A stretch of 64,000 bases of DNA from Bradyrhizobium cytisi (lineage in GTDB: Bacteria; Pseudomonadota; Alphaproteobacteria; Rhizobiales; Xanthobacteraceae): positions 124,001 through 188,000 of the forward strand of contig NZ_VSSR01000042.1 of the NCBI RefSeq assembly GCF_008123515.1. The letters are read 5' to 3'. Positions 36,650 to 45,630 of the stretch are shown piece by piece (the first letter of the stretch is position 1; the number at the start of each line of letters is the position of its first letter). The position numbers were made by a program, and so were the translations under genes. Below the pieces are notes generated by a model. That model saw only the letters and a program-made list of their open reading frames with translations, was not told where the DNA came from and did not search any database.

Positions 36650-38158
36650 ATGACAACCTGGCCCATCCTATCGGTCACGACGTTCCTGCCGGTGGTCGGC
36701 GCGCTGATCGTCTATCTCAGCCGCGGCGATGACGAGGCGGCCAGGCGCAATTCGCGCTGGATCGCGCTGTGGACCACGCTGATCACCTTCGCGGTGTCGG
36801 TGCTGCTGGTCATGCGCTTCGACCCGTCGAATGCGGACTTCCAGTTCGTCGAGAAGGCGAACTGGCTCGCCACCGGCATCACCTACCACATGGGTGTCGA
36901 CGGCATTTCGCTGCCCTTCGTGATCCTGACCACCGCCTTGATGCCGTTCTGCATCATTGCGAGCTGGAAGTCGGTCACGAGCCGGGTGCGTGAATACATG
37001 ATGGCGTTCCTGATCCTGGAAACGCTGATGATCGGCACCTTCTCGGCGCTCGACCTCGTGCTGTTTTACCTGTTCTTCGAAGGCGGCCTGATCCCGATGT
37101 TCCTGATCATCGGCGTCTGGGGCGGCCCGCGCCGGGTCTATGCGTCCTTCAAGTTCTTCCTCTACACGCTGCTCGGCTCGGTCTTGATGCTGCTCGCCAT
37201 TATGGCGCTGTACTGGAACGCCAGCACCACCGACATCCCGACCCTGATGCACACCGCCGTGCCGAGGTCGCTGCAAACCTGGGCGTGGCTCGCCTTCTTC
37301 GCCTCGTTTGCAGTGAAGATGCCGATGTGGCCGGTGCACACCTGGCTCCCCGACGCGCACGTCGAGGCACCGACCGCCGGCTCCGTGGTGCTGGCGGCGA
37401 TCCTGCTGAAGATGGGCGGGTACGGCTTCCTACGCTTCTCGCTGCCGATGTTCCCGCTGGCCTCGCATGACTTCGCGCCGCTGATCTTCACCATGTCCGT
37501 GATTGCCATCATCTACACCTCGCTGGTGGCCCTGATGCAGGAGGACATGAAGAAGCTGATCGCGTACTCGTCGGTTGCGCATATGGGCTTCGTCACCATG
37601 GGCATCTTCGCCGGCACCATGCAGGGCGTCGCCGGCGGCGTGTTCCAGATGATCTCGCACGGCATCGTCTCCGGCGCGCTGTTCCTCTGCGTCGGCATCG
37701 TCTATGACCGCATGCACACCCGCGAGATCACGGCCTATGGCGGCCTCGTCAACCGGATGCCGCTCTATGCGCTGACCTTCATGGTGTTCACCATGGCCAA
37801 TGTCGGTCTGCCCGGCACGTCCGGCTTCGTCGGCGAGTTCATGACGCTGCTCGGCACCTTCAAGGTCTCGATCCCGACCGCGTTCTTCGCGACGACCGGC
37901 GTGATCTTGTCGGCATGCTACGCGCTGTGGCTCTACCGCAAGGTCGTGTTCGGGGCGCTGGTCAAGCCGTCGCTGGCGAGCATGAAGGATCTCACTTTGC
38001 GTGAGTGCGTGACTCTGTTCCCGCTGATCGCGCTGACGATCCTGTTCGGAATCTATCCGAAGCCGGTGCTCGACATCTCGGCCGCCTCGGTCCAGCAACT
38101 CGTCAACAATTACAACACCGCTGTGACGGCCGTGAAGGCCGCCGCACTGCTCCATTGA
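36650..38158 (+). CDS. nuoM: NADH-quinone oxidoreductase subunit M
   Basis: 502 aa antiporter-like subunit (ND4 type), 14 helices. Seen: the TM5 Glu in FYLFFEGGLIPMFLIIGVWGG, the Lys-containing FAVKMPMWPVHTWLPDAHVEAPTAGSVVLA, and YSSVAHMGFVTMGIFAG. It starts directly after the nuoL stop codon. Confidence 0.97.
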   Translation: MTTWPILSVTTFLPVVGALIVYLSRGDDEAARRNSRWIALWTTLITFAVSVLLVMRFDPSNADFQFVEKANWLATGITYHMGVDGISLPFVILTTALMPFCIIASWKSVTSRVREYMMAFLILETLMIGTFSALDLVLFYLFFEGGLIPMFLIIGVWGGPRRVYASFKFFLYTLLGSVLMLLAIMALYWNASTTDIPTLMHTAVPRSLQTWAWLAFFASFAVKMPMWPVHTWLPDAHVEAPTAGSVVLAAILLKMGGYGFLRFSLPMFPLASHDFAPLIFTMSVIAIIYTSLVALMQEDMKKLIAYSSVAHMGFVTMGIFAGTMQGVAGGVFQMISHGIVSGALFLCVGIVYDRMHTREITAYGGLVNRMPLYALTFMVFTMANVGLPGTSGFVGEFMTLLGTFKVSIPTAFFATTGVILSACYALWLYRKVVFGALVKPSLASMKDLTLRECVTLFPLIALTILFGIYPKPVLDISAASVQQLVNNYNTAVTAVKAAALLH

Positions 38159-38180
38159 TCGGGCAGGTCAGGATATCGCC

Positions 38181-39617
38181 ATGAGCTTTACGACTGCAGG
38201 TTATCAACTGGCGCCGGTGCTGCCCGAGCTCGTGCTCGCGGTCGGCGCCATGGCGCTTCTGATGCTCGGCGCCTATCGCGGGCAGGGGACCACCGGCGCG
38301 GTGAACACGCTTGCGGTGCTGCTGCTGATCGTGGTCGGCGTGCTCGAATACATGCTGCCCGCAGGCAAGCAGGTGACCTTCGGCGGCAGCTTCATCGTCG
38401 ACGATTTCGCCCGCTTCATGAAGATCCTGGCCCTGATCGGCTCGGCGGTGACGCTGGTGCTGTCGACCGAGTTCCTGTCGGACCCGTCGCGGCGCATTTT
38501 CGAGTACGCGATCCTGGTGCTGCTCTCGACGCTCGGCATGATGGTGCTGATCTCGGCCGGCGACCTGATCTCGCTCTATCTCGGCCTCGAATTGATGTCG
38601 CTCGCGCTCTACGTCGTGGCGACCTCGAACCGTGACAACGCCAAGTCGACCGAAGCCGGCCTGAAGTACTTCGTGCTGGGTGCATTGTCCTCGGGCATGC
38701 TTCTCTACGGCGCCTCGCTGATCTACGGCTTCACCGGCACCGTCAGCTTCGCCGGCATCGCCTCGGCTGCGACCGCCGCGAATATCGGCCTCGTGTTCGG
38801 CCTGGTGTTCCTGCTCGCGGGTCTCTGCTTCAAGGTCTCGGCCGTGCCGTTCCACATGTGGACGCCCGACGTGTACGAAGGCGCCCCGACCCCGGTCACC
38901 GCGTTCTTCGCGTCTGCGCCGAAGGTGGCCGCGCTCGCTGTCTTCACCCGCGTCACGCTCACCGCATTCCCCGGCATCGTCTCGCAGTGGCAGCAGATCC
39001 TGGTGTTCGTGGCGATCGCCTCGATGGCGCTGGGTTCGTTCGCCGCGATCGGCCAGAGCAACATCAAGCGCCTGATGGCGTACTCCTCGATCGGCCATAT
39101 GGGCTTTGCGCTGGTCGGCCTTGCCGCCGGCACCGTCGAGGGCGCCCAGGGCGTGCTGATGTACATCGTGATCTACGTCGCGATGACGCTCGGCTCGTTC
39201 TCGATCATCCTTGCCATGAAGCGTAACGGCCAGGCCGTCGAGCAGATCAGCGATTTCGCCGGTCTCTCGCGCACCAACCCGCTGCTCGCCTTCATGTTCG
39301 CGATGCTGCTATTCTCGCTCGCCGGCATTCCGCCGCTCGCCGGCTTCTTCGCCAAATGGTACGTCTTCGTGGCCGCCATCAAGGCGAATTTGTTCACGCT
39401 CGCCGTGATCGGCGTGCTCTCCAGTGTGGTTGGCGCCTACTACTATCTCACCATCGTCAAGACGATGTATTTCGATGAGCCGGCCGGCCAGGTCGATCCG
39501 GTGCGCGTCGAGGTCAAGACGGTGCTGGCGGTCGCGGGCCTGTTCAATATCCTGTTCGCGTTGTTCGCGGGTCCGGTGGTGAGCGTCGCCTCCGCAGCCG
39601 CCAAGTCGCTGTTCTAG
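38181..39617 (+). CDS. nuoN: NADH-quinone oxidoreductase subunit N
   Basis: 478 aa antiporter-like subunit (ND2 type), last structural subunit of the operon. Conserved: ISLYLGLELMSLALYVVAT, KVSAVPFHMWTPDVYEGAPTPVTAFFA and MAYSSIGHMGFALVGLAAG. birA follows one base after the stop codon, so the transcript continues. Confidence 0.97.
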   Translation: MSFTTAGYQLAPVLPELVLAVGAMALLMLGAYRGQGTTGAVNTLAVLLLIVVGVLEYMLPAGKQVTFGGSFIVDDFARFMKILALIGSAVTLVLSTEFLSDPSRRIFEYAILVLLSTLGMMVLISAGDLISLYLGLELMSLALYVVATSNRDNAKSTEAGLKYFVLGALSSGMLLYGASLIYGFTGTVSFAGIASAATAANIGLVFGLVFLLAGLCFKVSAVPFHMWTPDVYEGAPTPVTAFFASAPKVAALAVFTRVTLTAFPGIVSQWQQILVFVAIASMALGSFAAIGQSNIKRLMAYSSIGHMGFALVGLAAGTVEGAQGVLMYIVIYVAMTLGSFSIILAMKRNGQAVEQISDFAGLSRTNPLLAFMFAMLLFSLAGIPPLAGFFAKWYVFVAAIKANLFTLAVIGVLSSVVGAYYYLTIVKTMYFDEPAGQVDPVRVEVKTVLAVAGLFNILFALFAGPVVSVASAAAKSLF

Positions 39618-39618
39618 G

Positions 39619-40425
39619 ATGGGCTTCGCGCTCGGTCCTCGTGCGATCGCGGCGGGCTACAGGCTCGCAGCTTCTGAGCGGACCGGCTCGACCAACACGG
39701 ATGCGATCGAAAGCGCGCGTTCCGGCGAACGCGGCCCGATCTGGTTCGTGACAGCGGAGCAGACGGCGGGCCGCGGTCGCCGCCAGCGTGCCTGGGTCTC
39801 GCCAAAGGGCAATCTCGCTGCCAGTGTCCTCGAAGTCGTGAACTTGGCCCCTGCGGTCGCCGCGACGATAGGTTTCGCCGCCGGGCTGGCGCAGGAAGCC
39901 GCCCTGGAGAAAGTCAGTATCGAAGCCGCGCTACGGCTCGGGCCCGACCGGCCGCGCTACACCCTGAAATGGCCGAACGACGTCCTCGCCAATGGCAAGA
40001 AGCTGGTCGGCATCGGGCTGGAGGCCGAAGCCGTCGGCGATCGCCTCGCCATTGTGGTCGGCATCGGCACCAATATCGTGTCGGCGCCCGAGGGCACGCC
40101 GACGCCGGCGGTATCGCTCGCAGCTCTCGGCGTCCAGATCAGCGCAGAGGAGCTGTTCTCGGCGCTGACGGATACCTGGGTCGAGTTTCGCGGCATCTGG
40201 GACAATGGTCGCGGCTTTGCCGAGATCCGAAAACTCTGGCTGGAGCGCGCCGCCCGCCTTGGCGAGCCGATCGCGATCAATACGGGAACGACGACGCTGG
40301 AAGGCATTTTTGACACGATCGACGACACCGGCTGCCTGATCGTCCGCACCGCGGAGGGCCGTCGTGTGCCGGTGGCCGCGGGCGAGGTGTTCTTTGGCCC
40401 GGTTCGTTCGGTAGGAGCTGCGTGA
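39619..40425 (+). CDS. birA: Biotin--[acetyl-CoA-carboxylase] ligase
   Basis: 268 aa, monofunctional: it lacks the N-terminal helix-turn-helix of E. coli BirA, so it biotinylates but does not repress. Catalytic motifs: TAEQTAGRGRRQRAWVSPKGNLAASV (biotinyl-AMP loop), LKWPNDVLANGKKLVGIGLEAE, and a C-terminal SH3-like domain (TLEGIFDTIDDTGCLIV). It charges the BCCP of acetyl-CoA and propionyl-CoA carboxylases. It is in the nuo downstream operon and shares bases with rnj. Confidence 0.94.
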   Translation: MGFALGPRAIAAGYRLAASERTGSTNTDAIESARSGERGPIWFVTAEQTAGRGRRQRAWVSPKGNLAASVLEVVNLAPAVAATIGFAAGLAQEAALEKVSIEAALRLGPDRPRYTLKWPNDVLANGKKLVGIGLEAEAVGDRLAIVVGIGTNIVSAPEGTPTPAVSLAALGVQISAEELFSALTDTWVEFRGIWDNGRGFAEIRKLWLERAARLGEPIAINTGTTTLEGIFDTIDDTGCLIVRTAEGRRVPVAAGEVFFGPVRSVGAA

Positions 40426-42095
40426 TGGCGAGGCCCGACGAACTGGTATTTGCGCCGCTCGGCGGCGTCGGCGAGATCGGCATGAACCTGTCGATCTACG
40501 GCCTTGGTAACCGCCAGCAGCGGTCCTGGCTGGCGGTCGATCTCGGCGTCTCCTTCGGCGACGAGGAGCATCTGCCCGGCATCGACCTGATCATGCCGGA
40601 CATCAGCTTCCTGGAGAAGGAGCGCAAGAACCTGATGGGCCTGGTGCTGACCCACGCCCATGAGGACCATTTTGGCGCCATCATCGACCTCTGGCCCAGG
40701 CTGAAATGCCCGATCTACGCCACGCAATTCAGCGCGGCGCTGTTCGAGGCCAAATGCGCTGCCGAGCGTAATGCGCCGAAAATTCCCGTCACCGTGGTCC
40801 CCTCCGGCGGCCGTATCGACGTCGGCCCCTTCAACGTCGAGTTCATCCCGGTCGCGCACTCGATTCCGGAAGCGCATGCGCTGGCGATCCACACCGAGGC
40901 CGGCACGGTGCTGCACACCGGCGACTGGAAGATCGACCCGACCCCGACGCTGGGACGTCCGACCGACGAGAAGCGGCTGCGCGAGCTCGGCGAGGAGGGC
41001 GTGCTCGCCCTGATCGGCGATTCCACCAACGCCGTGCGCGACGGCCGTTCGCCTTCCGAAGCCGAAGTCGCCCGCACCATCATCGACCTCGTCAAATCAG
41101 CCAAGGGCCGCGTCGCGGTCACGACCTTCGCCTCCAACGTCGCCCGCATCAAGGCCGTCGCCGACGCGGCGAAAGCCGCCGACCGCGAGGTCGTCGTGGT
41201 GGGCCGCGCCATGGAGCGCGTGGTGCAGGTCGCGCGCGAGACCGGCTATCTCGACGGCGTCCAGAATTTCCGTTCGCCCGAGGTCTACGGCCATCTGCCG
41301 CAGGACAAGGTGCTGGCGCTCTGCACCGGCAGCCAGGGCGAGCCCCGCGCCGCATTGGCCCGCATCGCCAATGACGACCATCCCGAGATCACGCTCAACC
41401 GCGGCGACAGCGTGATCTTCTCCTCGCGCACGATCCCGGGCAACGAGAAGGCAGTCGGCTCGATCATCAACAATCTGGTGCTGCAAGGCGTCGAGGTCCT
41501 CACCGACCGCGACCATCTGGTTCACGTCTCCGGCCATCCGCGCCGCGACGAGCTGCGCGACATGATCTCCTGGGTGAAGCCGCAGCTCCTCATCCCCGTC
41601 CATGGCGAGGCCCTGCACCTGAACGAGCACGCCAAGCTCGCGCGCGCTGCCGGCGTGCCGCGTGTGCTGGTCATTCGCAACGGCGACCTCGTCAAGCTCG
41701 GTCCCGGCGATCCCGGCATCATCGGCGAGGTGCCGTCGGGCCGGCTCTACAAGGACGGGACTATTCTGGAGGATTCCAAGTCCCGCGCGGTGGTCGAGCG
41801 CCGCCGCATGGCGTTCTCCGGCTGTGCCTTCGTCGCCATCGCCATGACCGCACAGGGCGAGCTCGCCGACGAGCCCGAGGTCGATCTGGTCGGCATCCCC
41901 GAGAAGAACCGGGCGGGCGAGCCGTTCGATGACATCGTCTTCGATGCCGTGATGTCCACGATCGAGGGCCTGCCGAAGGCGCGGCGCCGGGATCCGGACG
42001 CGCTGGCTGAATCGGTGCGGCGCGCAGTCCGGGCGGTCATCAACGAACATTGGGGCAAAAAGCCCCCCTGTCTGGTACACATCCTGACAGTCTAA
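40425..42095 (+). CDS. rnj: Ribonuclease J
   Basis: 556 aa metallo-beta-lactamase/beta-CASP RNase with endo- and 5'-exonuclease activity in mRNA decay and rRNA maturation. The two-zinc site is seen in LTHAHEDHFGAI (HxHxDH, about residues 73-78), PVAHSIPEA and LHTGDWKIDP. Beta-CASP motifs are VTTFASNVARI, CTGSQGEPRAALARI, and VSGHPRRDEL followed by PVHGE. ATG 40425 shares a base with the birA stop; GTG 40422 is an alternative. Confidence 0.94.
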   Translation: MARPDELVFAPLGGVGEIGMNLSIYGLGNRQQRSWLAVDLGVSFGDEEHLPGIDLIMPDISFLEKERKNLMGLVLTHAHEDHFGAIIDLWPRLKCPIYATQFSAALFEAKCAAERNAPKIPVTVVPSGGRIDVGPFNVEFIPVAHSIPEAHALAIHTEAGTVLHTGDWKIDPTPTLGRPTDEKRLRELGEEGVLALIGDSTNAVRDGRSPSEAEVARTIIDLVKSAKGRVAVTTFASNVARIKAVADAAKAADREVVVVGRAMERVVQVARETGYLDGVQNFRSPEVYGHLPQDKVLALCTGSQGEPRAALARIANDDHPEITLNRGDSVIFSSRTIPGNEKAVGSIINNLVLQGVEVLTDRDHLVHVSGHPRRDELRDMISWVKPQLLIPVHGEALHLNEHAKLARAAGVPRVLVIRNGDLVKLGPGDPGIIGEVPSGRLYKDGTILEDSKSRAVVERRRMAFSGCAFVAIAMTAQGELADEPEVDLVGIPEKNRAGEPFDDIVFDAVMSTIEGLPKARRRDPDALAESVRRAVRAVINEHWGKKPPCLVHILTV

Positions 42096-42106
42096 GGGAG
42101 AAGCAC

Positions 42107-42511
42107 ATGCTGGGCCGGCTCAACCATGTGGCGATCGCCACAAAGGACGCGATCAAGGCTGCCAGGATCTACGGCGCGGCGTTCGGGGCGCAGATTTCCG
42201 AGGCCGTCGCGCTGCCCGAGCATGGCGTCACCACCGTGTTCGCGACGCTCCCCAACACCAAGATCGAGTTCATCGAGCCGCTCGGCGAGACCTCGCCGAT
42301 CGCAAAGTTTCTCGAGCGCAATGCCGATGGCGGCATCCACCACGTCTGCTACGAGGTCGTCGACATCATCGCCTCGCGCGACACCCTGGTGAAGGAGGGC
42401 GCGCGCATCCTCGGCGACGGCGTGCCGAAGATCGGCGCCCACGGCAAGCCGGTGCTGTTCCTGCACCCGAAGGACTTTTCCGGGGCGCTGGTCGAAATCG
42501 AGCAGGCGTAA
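42107..42511 (+). CDS. mce: Methylmalonyl-CoA epimerase
   Basis: 134 aa glyoxalase/vicinal-oxygen-chelate fold enzyme that interconverts (R)- and (S)-methylmalonyl-CoA in propionyl-CoA breakdown. Seen: LNHVAIATKD with the first metal His, VTTVFATLPNTKIEFIEPLGE, GGIHHVCYEVVD, and KDFSGALVEIEQA with the last metal Glu. It starts at ATG 42107 after GGGAGAAGC, 11 bases behind rnj. Confidence 0.94.
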   Translation: MLGRLNHVAIATKDAIKAARIYGAAFGAQISEAVALPEHGVTTVFATLPNTKIEFIEPLGETSPIAKFLERNADGGIHHVCYEVVDIIASRDTLVKEGARILGDGVPKIGAHGKPVLFLHPKDFSGALVEIEQA

Positions 42512-42521
42512 GGCCGGGATC

Positions 42522-42797
42522 ATGGCCGCCCAGATCTCAACCGCGCTCGCGATCTACTTCGTCATCTGGTGGATCGCACTGTTTCTGACCCTGCCGTTCG
42601 GCGTGCGCAGTCAGCACGAGGATGGCGTCGGCGCGCCCGGCACCGACCCCGGCGCCCCGGTCCTGACCGGCATGAAGCGCAAGCTGATCTGGACCACGAT
42701 CATCTCGGCGATCATCTATGGCCTCGGCATGGCCGCCTATGAGGCCGGCTATCTCTCGATCGAACGCCTCTCCAAATTGATGGGAATGCCGTTTTAG
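42522..42797 (+). CDS. DUF1467 family two-helix membrane protein
   Basis: 91 aa. Two hydrophobic helices (IYFVIWWIALFLTLPFGV and LIWTTIISAIIYGLGMAAY) are separated by the family's RSQHEDGVGAPGTDPGAPV loop. DUF1467 proteins accompany mce and rnj in many alphaproteobacteria; their function is unknown. This is the last gene of the long nuo-birA-rnj-mce transcript, followed 30 bases later by a REP-like palindrome. Confidence 0.88.
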   Translation: MAAQISTALAIYFVIWWIALFLTLPFGVRSQHEDGVGAPGTDPGAPVLTGMKRKLIWTTIISAIIYGLGMAAYEAGYLSIERLSKLMGMPF

Positions 42798-42826
42798 AGG
42801 TGAGCCGACGAGAGACAAACCAAGGT

Positions 42827-42906
42827 CGTCATTGCGAGCGCAGCGAAGCAATCCAGTATCCCACCGCGGAAAGATTCTGGATTGCTTCGCTTCGCTCGCA
42901 ATGACG
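42827..42906. repeat. REP-like palindrome, copy 1
   Basis: 80 bp with near-perfect inverted arms beginning CGTCATTGCGAGCGCAGCGA and ending in its reverse complement, around an AT-richer centre. The same element recurs at 44649, 44849, 51078 and 57128. Confidence 0.85.
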
Positions 42907-42939
42907 CCCGAGATAGTTCGATAAGTTGGGGAATAACGA

Positions 42940-43287
42940 ATGACTTTTCAGAGGATCGTCGTCGCGCTTCTGGTGCTGATCGTTGCCGGGATCAGTGCCA
43001 TCGGCTATCTTGAATGGAGGACGGCCGTGCAGGCGCGAACCCTTAAGGCGTTCGTCGAGGGCTACGTCTTCAACGAGGCCGTGATGGCCTGCGAGCAGGC
43101 CAAGAGCTCGACGCCGTTCAAATGGAACGGCGGCAAGAGCACCTCGGTCATCGGCCTGAACTCGGTCAAGCTGGACAAATACGCCGTCAGCGCCAGCTAC
43201 ACGCTGGTGGCGGACAGCGTTTATTGTGATTACGATCCCATCAAAAGAAAGGCCGAGATCGGCTCGAGCTTCCTGGAGCGGGAGTAA
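42940..43287 (+). CDS. Small exported or membrane-anchored protein, unknown function
   Basis: 115 aa. An N-terminal hydrophobic helix (IVVALLVLIVAGISAIGYL) works as an anchor or uncleaved signal. The rest is a small soluble domain with Cys at about residues 51 and 95, perhaps a disulphide (AVMACEQAK, DSVYCDYDP). The start at ATG 42940 follows GGGGAATAACG. No family is recognised. It sits between a REP element and mtnK. Confidence 0.65.
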   Translation: MTFQRIVVALLVLIVAGISAIGYLEWRTAVQARTLKAFVEGYVFNEAVMACEQAKSSTPFKWNGGKSTSVIGLNSVKLDKYAVSASYTLVADSVYCDYDPIKRKAEIGSSFLERE

Positions 43288-43322
43288 CGATCCGGCCTTG
43301 CCAAGCATGGGATGGGATCGTC

Positions 43323-44612
43323 ATGACCGGGAGCCGGGTGGGGGACTATCGGATTCTGCAGGAAGCGGCCTTGCGGGACTATCTCGCAGGCTTGCCTGAG
43401 ATCGCGGCACTGCTCGGCGGCGCGCCGGCCGGCTGGGCCATCACCGAGGTCGGCGACGGCAATCTCAACCTCGTCTTCATCGTCAAGGGCAACCGCGGCG
43501 GCATCGCCGTGAAGCAGGCGCTGCCTTACGTCCGCCTGGTCGGCGAGAGCTGGCCGCTGCCGCTGTCGCGGGCCCATTACGAATATCTCGCGTTGTCCCG
43601 GCAGGCCGAGCTCGCGCCCGGCCTCGTGCCGGCGCTGCTGCACCACAACGAGACGCTGGCACTCACCGTGATGGAGCTGCTCGAGCCCCACGTCATCATG
43701 CGCAAGGGGCTGGTGGCTGGGACGCGCTACCCGCGCTTCGTCGAGGACATCACCACCTTCATGGCGCGGACGCTGTTCTTCACCTCCGACCTCGCGCTCA
43801 CAGCCGCCGAGAAGAAGGACGCGATCGCGGCCTTCGCCGGCAACCATGCGCTGTGCAAGATCACCGAGGATCTGATCTTTACCGATCCCTACCGCGTGGC
43901 CGCGCAGAACCGCTGGACCGCGCCGTACCTCGACGGCCTGGCCGCATCCTTGCGCGACGACATGGAGCTGCATGTCGCGATCTCCCGGCTGAAGCTGAAG
44001 TTCATGGCAAGCCCGGAAGGCCTGCTCCATGGCGATCTCCACACCGGCTCGATCATGGTGACCGAGGGCGAGACGCGGGTGATCGACCCGGAATTCGCAT
44101 TCTACGGCCCGATGGGTTTTGACGTCGGCGCGGTGCTGGCGAACCTCCTGATGGCCTATTTTGCATCAAGCGGTCATGAACGCGCGCCTGGCGAGCGGCA
44201 GGCATTTGAGAGCTGGGTGCTGCAGACAGTCGAGAAAGTCTGGAACGGGTTCGCGCGAAAATTCCTTGGCCTCTGGCGGACGGAAGCCCGCGGCGACGCC
44301 TATCCGGTCTCGCTGTTCGCCGGCGACAAGGGCGCCGCGCGGCTGGAGATCGAGCGGCAGGCCTATCTACAGCGTCTGTTCACCGACACGGTCGGGTTCG
44401 CCGCCGCGAAAACGATCCGCCGCATCTTCGGACTCGCTCACAACATCGACTTTGAGCTGATCGAGGATCCGAAGAGCCGCGCCATCAGCGAAGCCCGCGC
44501 CGTGCGGCTCGCACGCGGAATGATGGTGGAGGCGGTGGCGTTTCGGACGATCGCCGACGTCACAGGCGCTGCGCGAAAATTGCGCGATTGGCAGCCGGAG
44601 CTATCCGGCTGA
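43323..44612 (+). CDS. mtnK: S-methyl-5-thioribose kinase
   Basis: 429 aa. Phosphorylates methylthioribose in the methionine salvage pathway. Protein-kinase/APH-like fold: ATP loop EVGDGNLNLVFIV, Lys in GGIAVKQALPYVR, catalytic loop EGLLHGDLHTGSIMV and metal motif VIDPEFAFYGPMGFDVG, all characteristic of MtnK. The usual partner mtnA is not in the window. REP elements lie downstream; an upstream Shine-Dalgarno GGGATGGGATCGTC is weak. Confidence 0.92.
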   Translation: MTGSRVGDYRILQEAALRDYLAGLPEIAALLGGAPAGWAITEVGDGNLNLVFIVKGNRGGIAVKQALPYVRLVGESWPLPLSRAHYEYLALSRQAELAPGLVPALLHHNETLALTVMELLEPHVIMRKGLVAGTRYPRFVEDITTFMARTLFFTSDLALTAAEKKDAIAAFAGNHALCKITEDLIFTDPYRVAAQNRWTAPYLDGLAASLRDDMELHVAISRLKLKFMASPEGLLHGDLHTGSIMVTEGETRVIDPEFAFYGPMGFDVGAVLANLLMAYFASSGHERAPGERQAFESWVLQTVEKVWNGFARKFLGLWRTEARGDAYPVSLFAGDKGAARLEIERQAYLQRLFTDTVGFAAAKTIRRIFGLAHNIDFELIEDPKSRAISEARAVRLARGMMVEAVAFRTIADVTGAARKLRDWQPELSG

Positions 44613-44648
44613 CCGGAGCCTCATGGCGAGGAGTGCGCCTCCGCGGTC

Positions 44649-44765
44649 CGTCATTGCGAGCGCAGCGAAGCAATCCAGAATCTTTCCGCGGAAGCAGCCT
44701 GGATTGCTTCGTCGCATCAGCGCAAAATTGCTACGCAATTTTGTCGCGAGCTCCTCGCAATGACG
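44649..44765. repeat. REP-like palindrome, copy 2, with an extra internal hairpin
   Basis: Same arms as copy 1, but the right arm is split by an insertion of about 40 bases that contains its own hairpin CAAAATTGC/GCAATTTTG. Copies 2 and 3 lie 200 bases apart, like a paired element. Confidence 0.8.
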
Positions 44766-44848
44766 GCGGAGAGAGCTGGTTCGTCTGCGGGTGCCTTCGT
44801 TTGCGATGCACGGTGGTACGGAATTGCGCGAGGCGCTGCCGCATCCTC

Positions 44849-44935
44849 CGTCATTGCGAGCGTAGCGAAGCAATCCAGAATCTTTCCGCAGAGGCAGTCT
44901 GGATTGCTTCGTCGCAAGAGCTCCTCGCAATGACG
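44849..44935. repeat. REP-like palindrome, copy 3
   Basis: Left arm CGTCATTGCGAGCGTAGCGA and right arm CTCGCAATGACG with a short insertion (AAGAGCTC) near the tip of the right arm, intermediate in form between copies 1 and 2. Together with copy 2 it explains most of the 353-base gap after mtnK. Confidence 0.8.
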
Positions 44936-44965
44936 AGGCGAGAGCGCGCGATTGCTGAGGGCGCG

Positions 44966-45413
44966 TCAATACAGCCGGATCGGAAGTGCAGCGCCGTCCG
45001 GGCCGACCAGCAGACCCCAGGTCTCGTCGGCCGCGACTTCAAACTCCCGGCTCTGCGGCGCGCTCGCGTCCACCTTCAGGGTGACCTTGTACTTGCCCGG
45101 CGGCAGATCGAGCTTCTGGCTATCGGGCAATTCGCCGGCCTCGGCGTCGGAGTCCACCAGTTTCTCTCCGGCGTGAGCCGCCAGTGTGATGGTTCGCTCA
45201 TTGACGATGATATCAGCCGCTTCAGCAACGGTCCCTGATCGCCCACCAGGTCTGGTCGATGTAGTCGTTTGACCGTGAGGTGCGGCGCCAACCGAACCGG
45301 ATGCTGTCTGTGGAGCCGTCCTGGGCCGGATCTGGCGTGACGGGGATCGCCATCGCAGCCGTCGCGGCGACCAGCGTGCCGGCGAGCAGGATAAATAGCG
45401 TTCGGCGAGTCAT
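44966..45413 (-). pseudogene. Frameshifted small exported protein
   Basis: The first frame starts at ATG 45413 with a clear signal peptide (MTRRTLFILLAGTLVAATAAMA) and runs to a stop at 45222 after ...WWAIRDRC. In a different frame on the same strand, coding from about 45235 to 44966 continues with TVAEAADIIVNERTITLAAH ... KLDLPPGKYKVTLKVDAS and a good protein-like ending ...LPIRLY. That second part has no start codon of its own upstream of GTG 45157. One gene of about 145 codons broken by a single-base shift near 45230 explains both parts. It could also be a sequencing error. Function unknown. Confidence 0.6.
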
Positions 45414-45630
45414 TTTTTCCGCGATCCCTGGGGCTCAGATAACGATTCTGAGCTTGGTCGCGTTCATCGCGAAAAATGTTCACCGGTCCCGGTCGCTTCA
45501 TGACGCACCGCGTCAATGCAACCCGATCGCAGAGGCCTCCGGAACCCGTCTCCATCAAAACGAGGCTTGCATTCGACGGGCTCCGAATGATCAAATCCCT
45601 GATCGGGATACCTGCGTTGTTGGGGGACAT

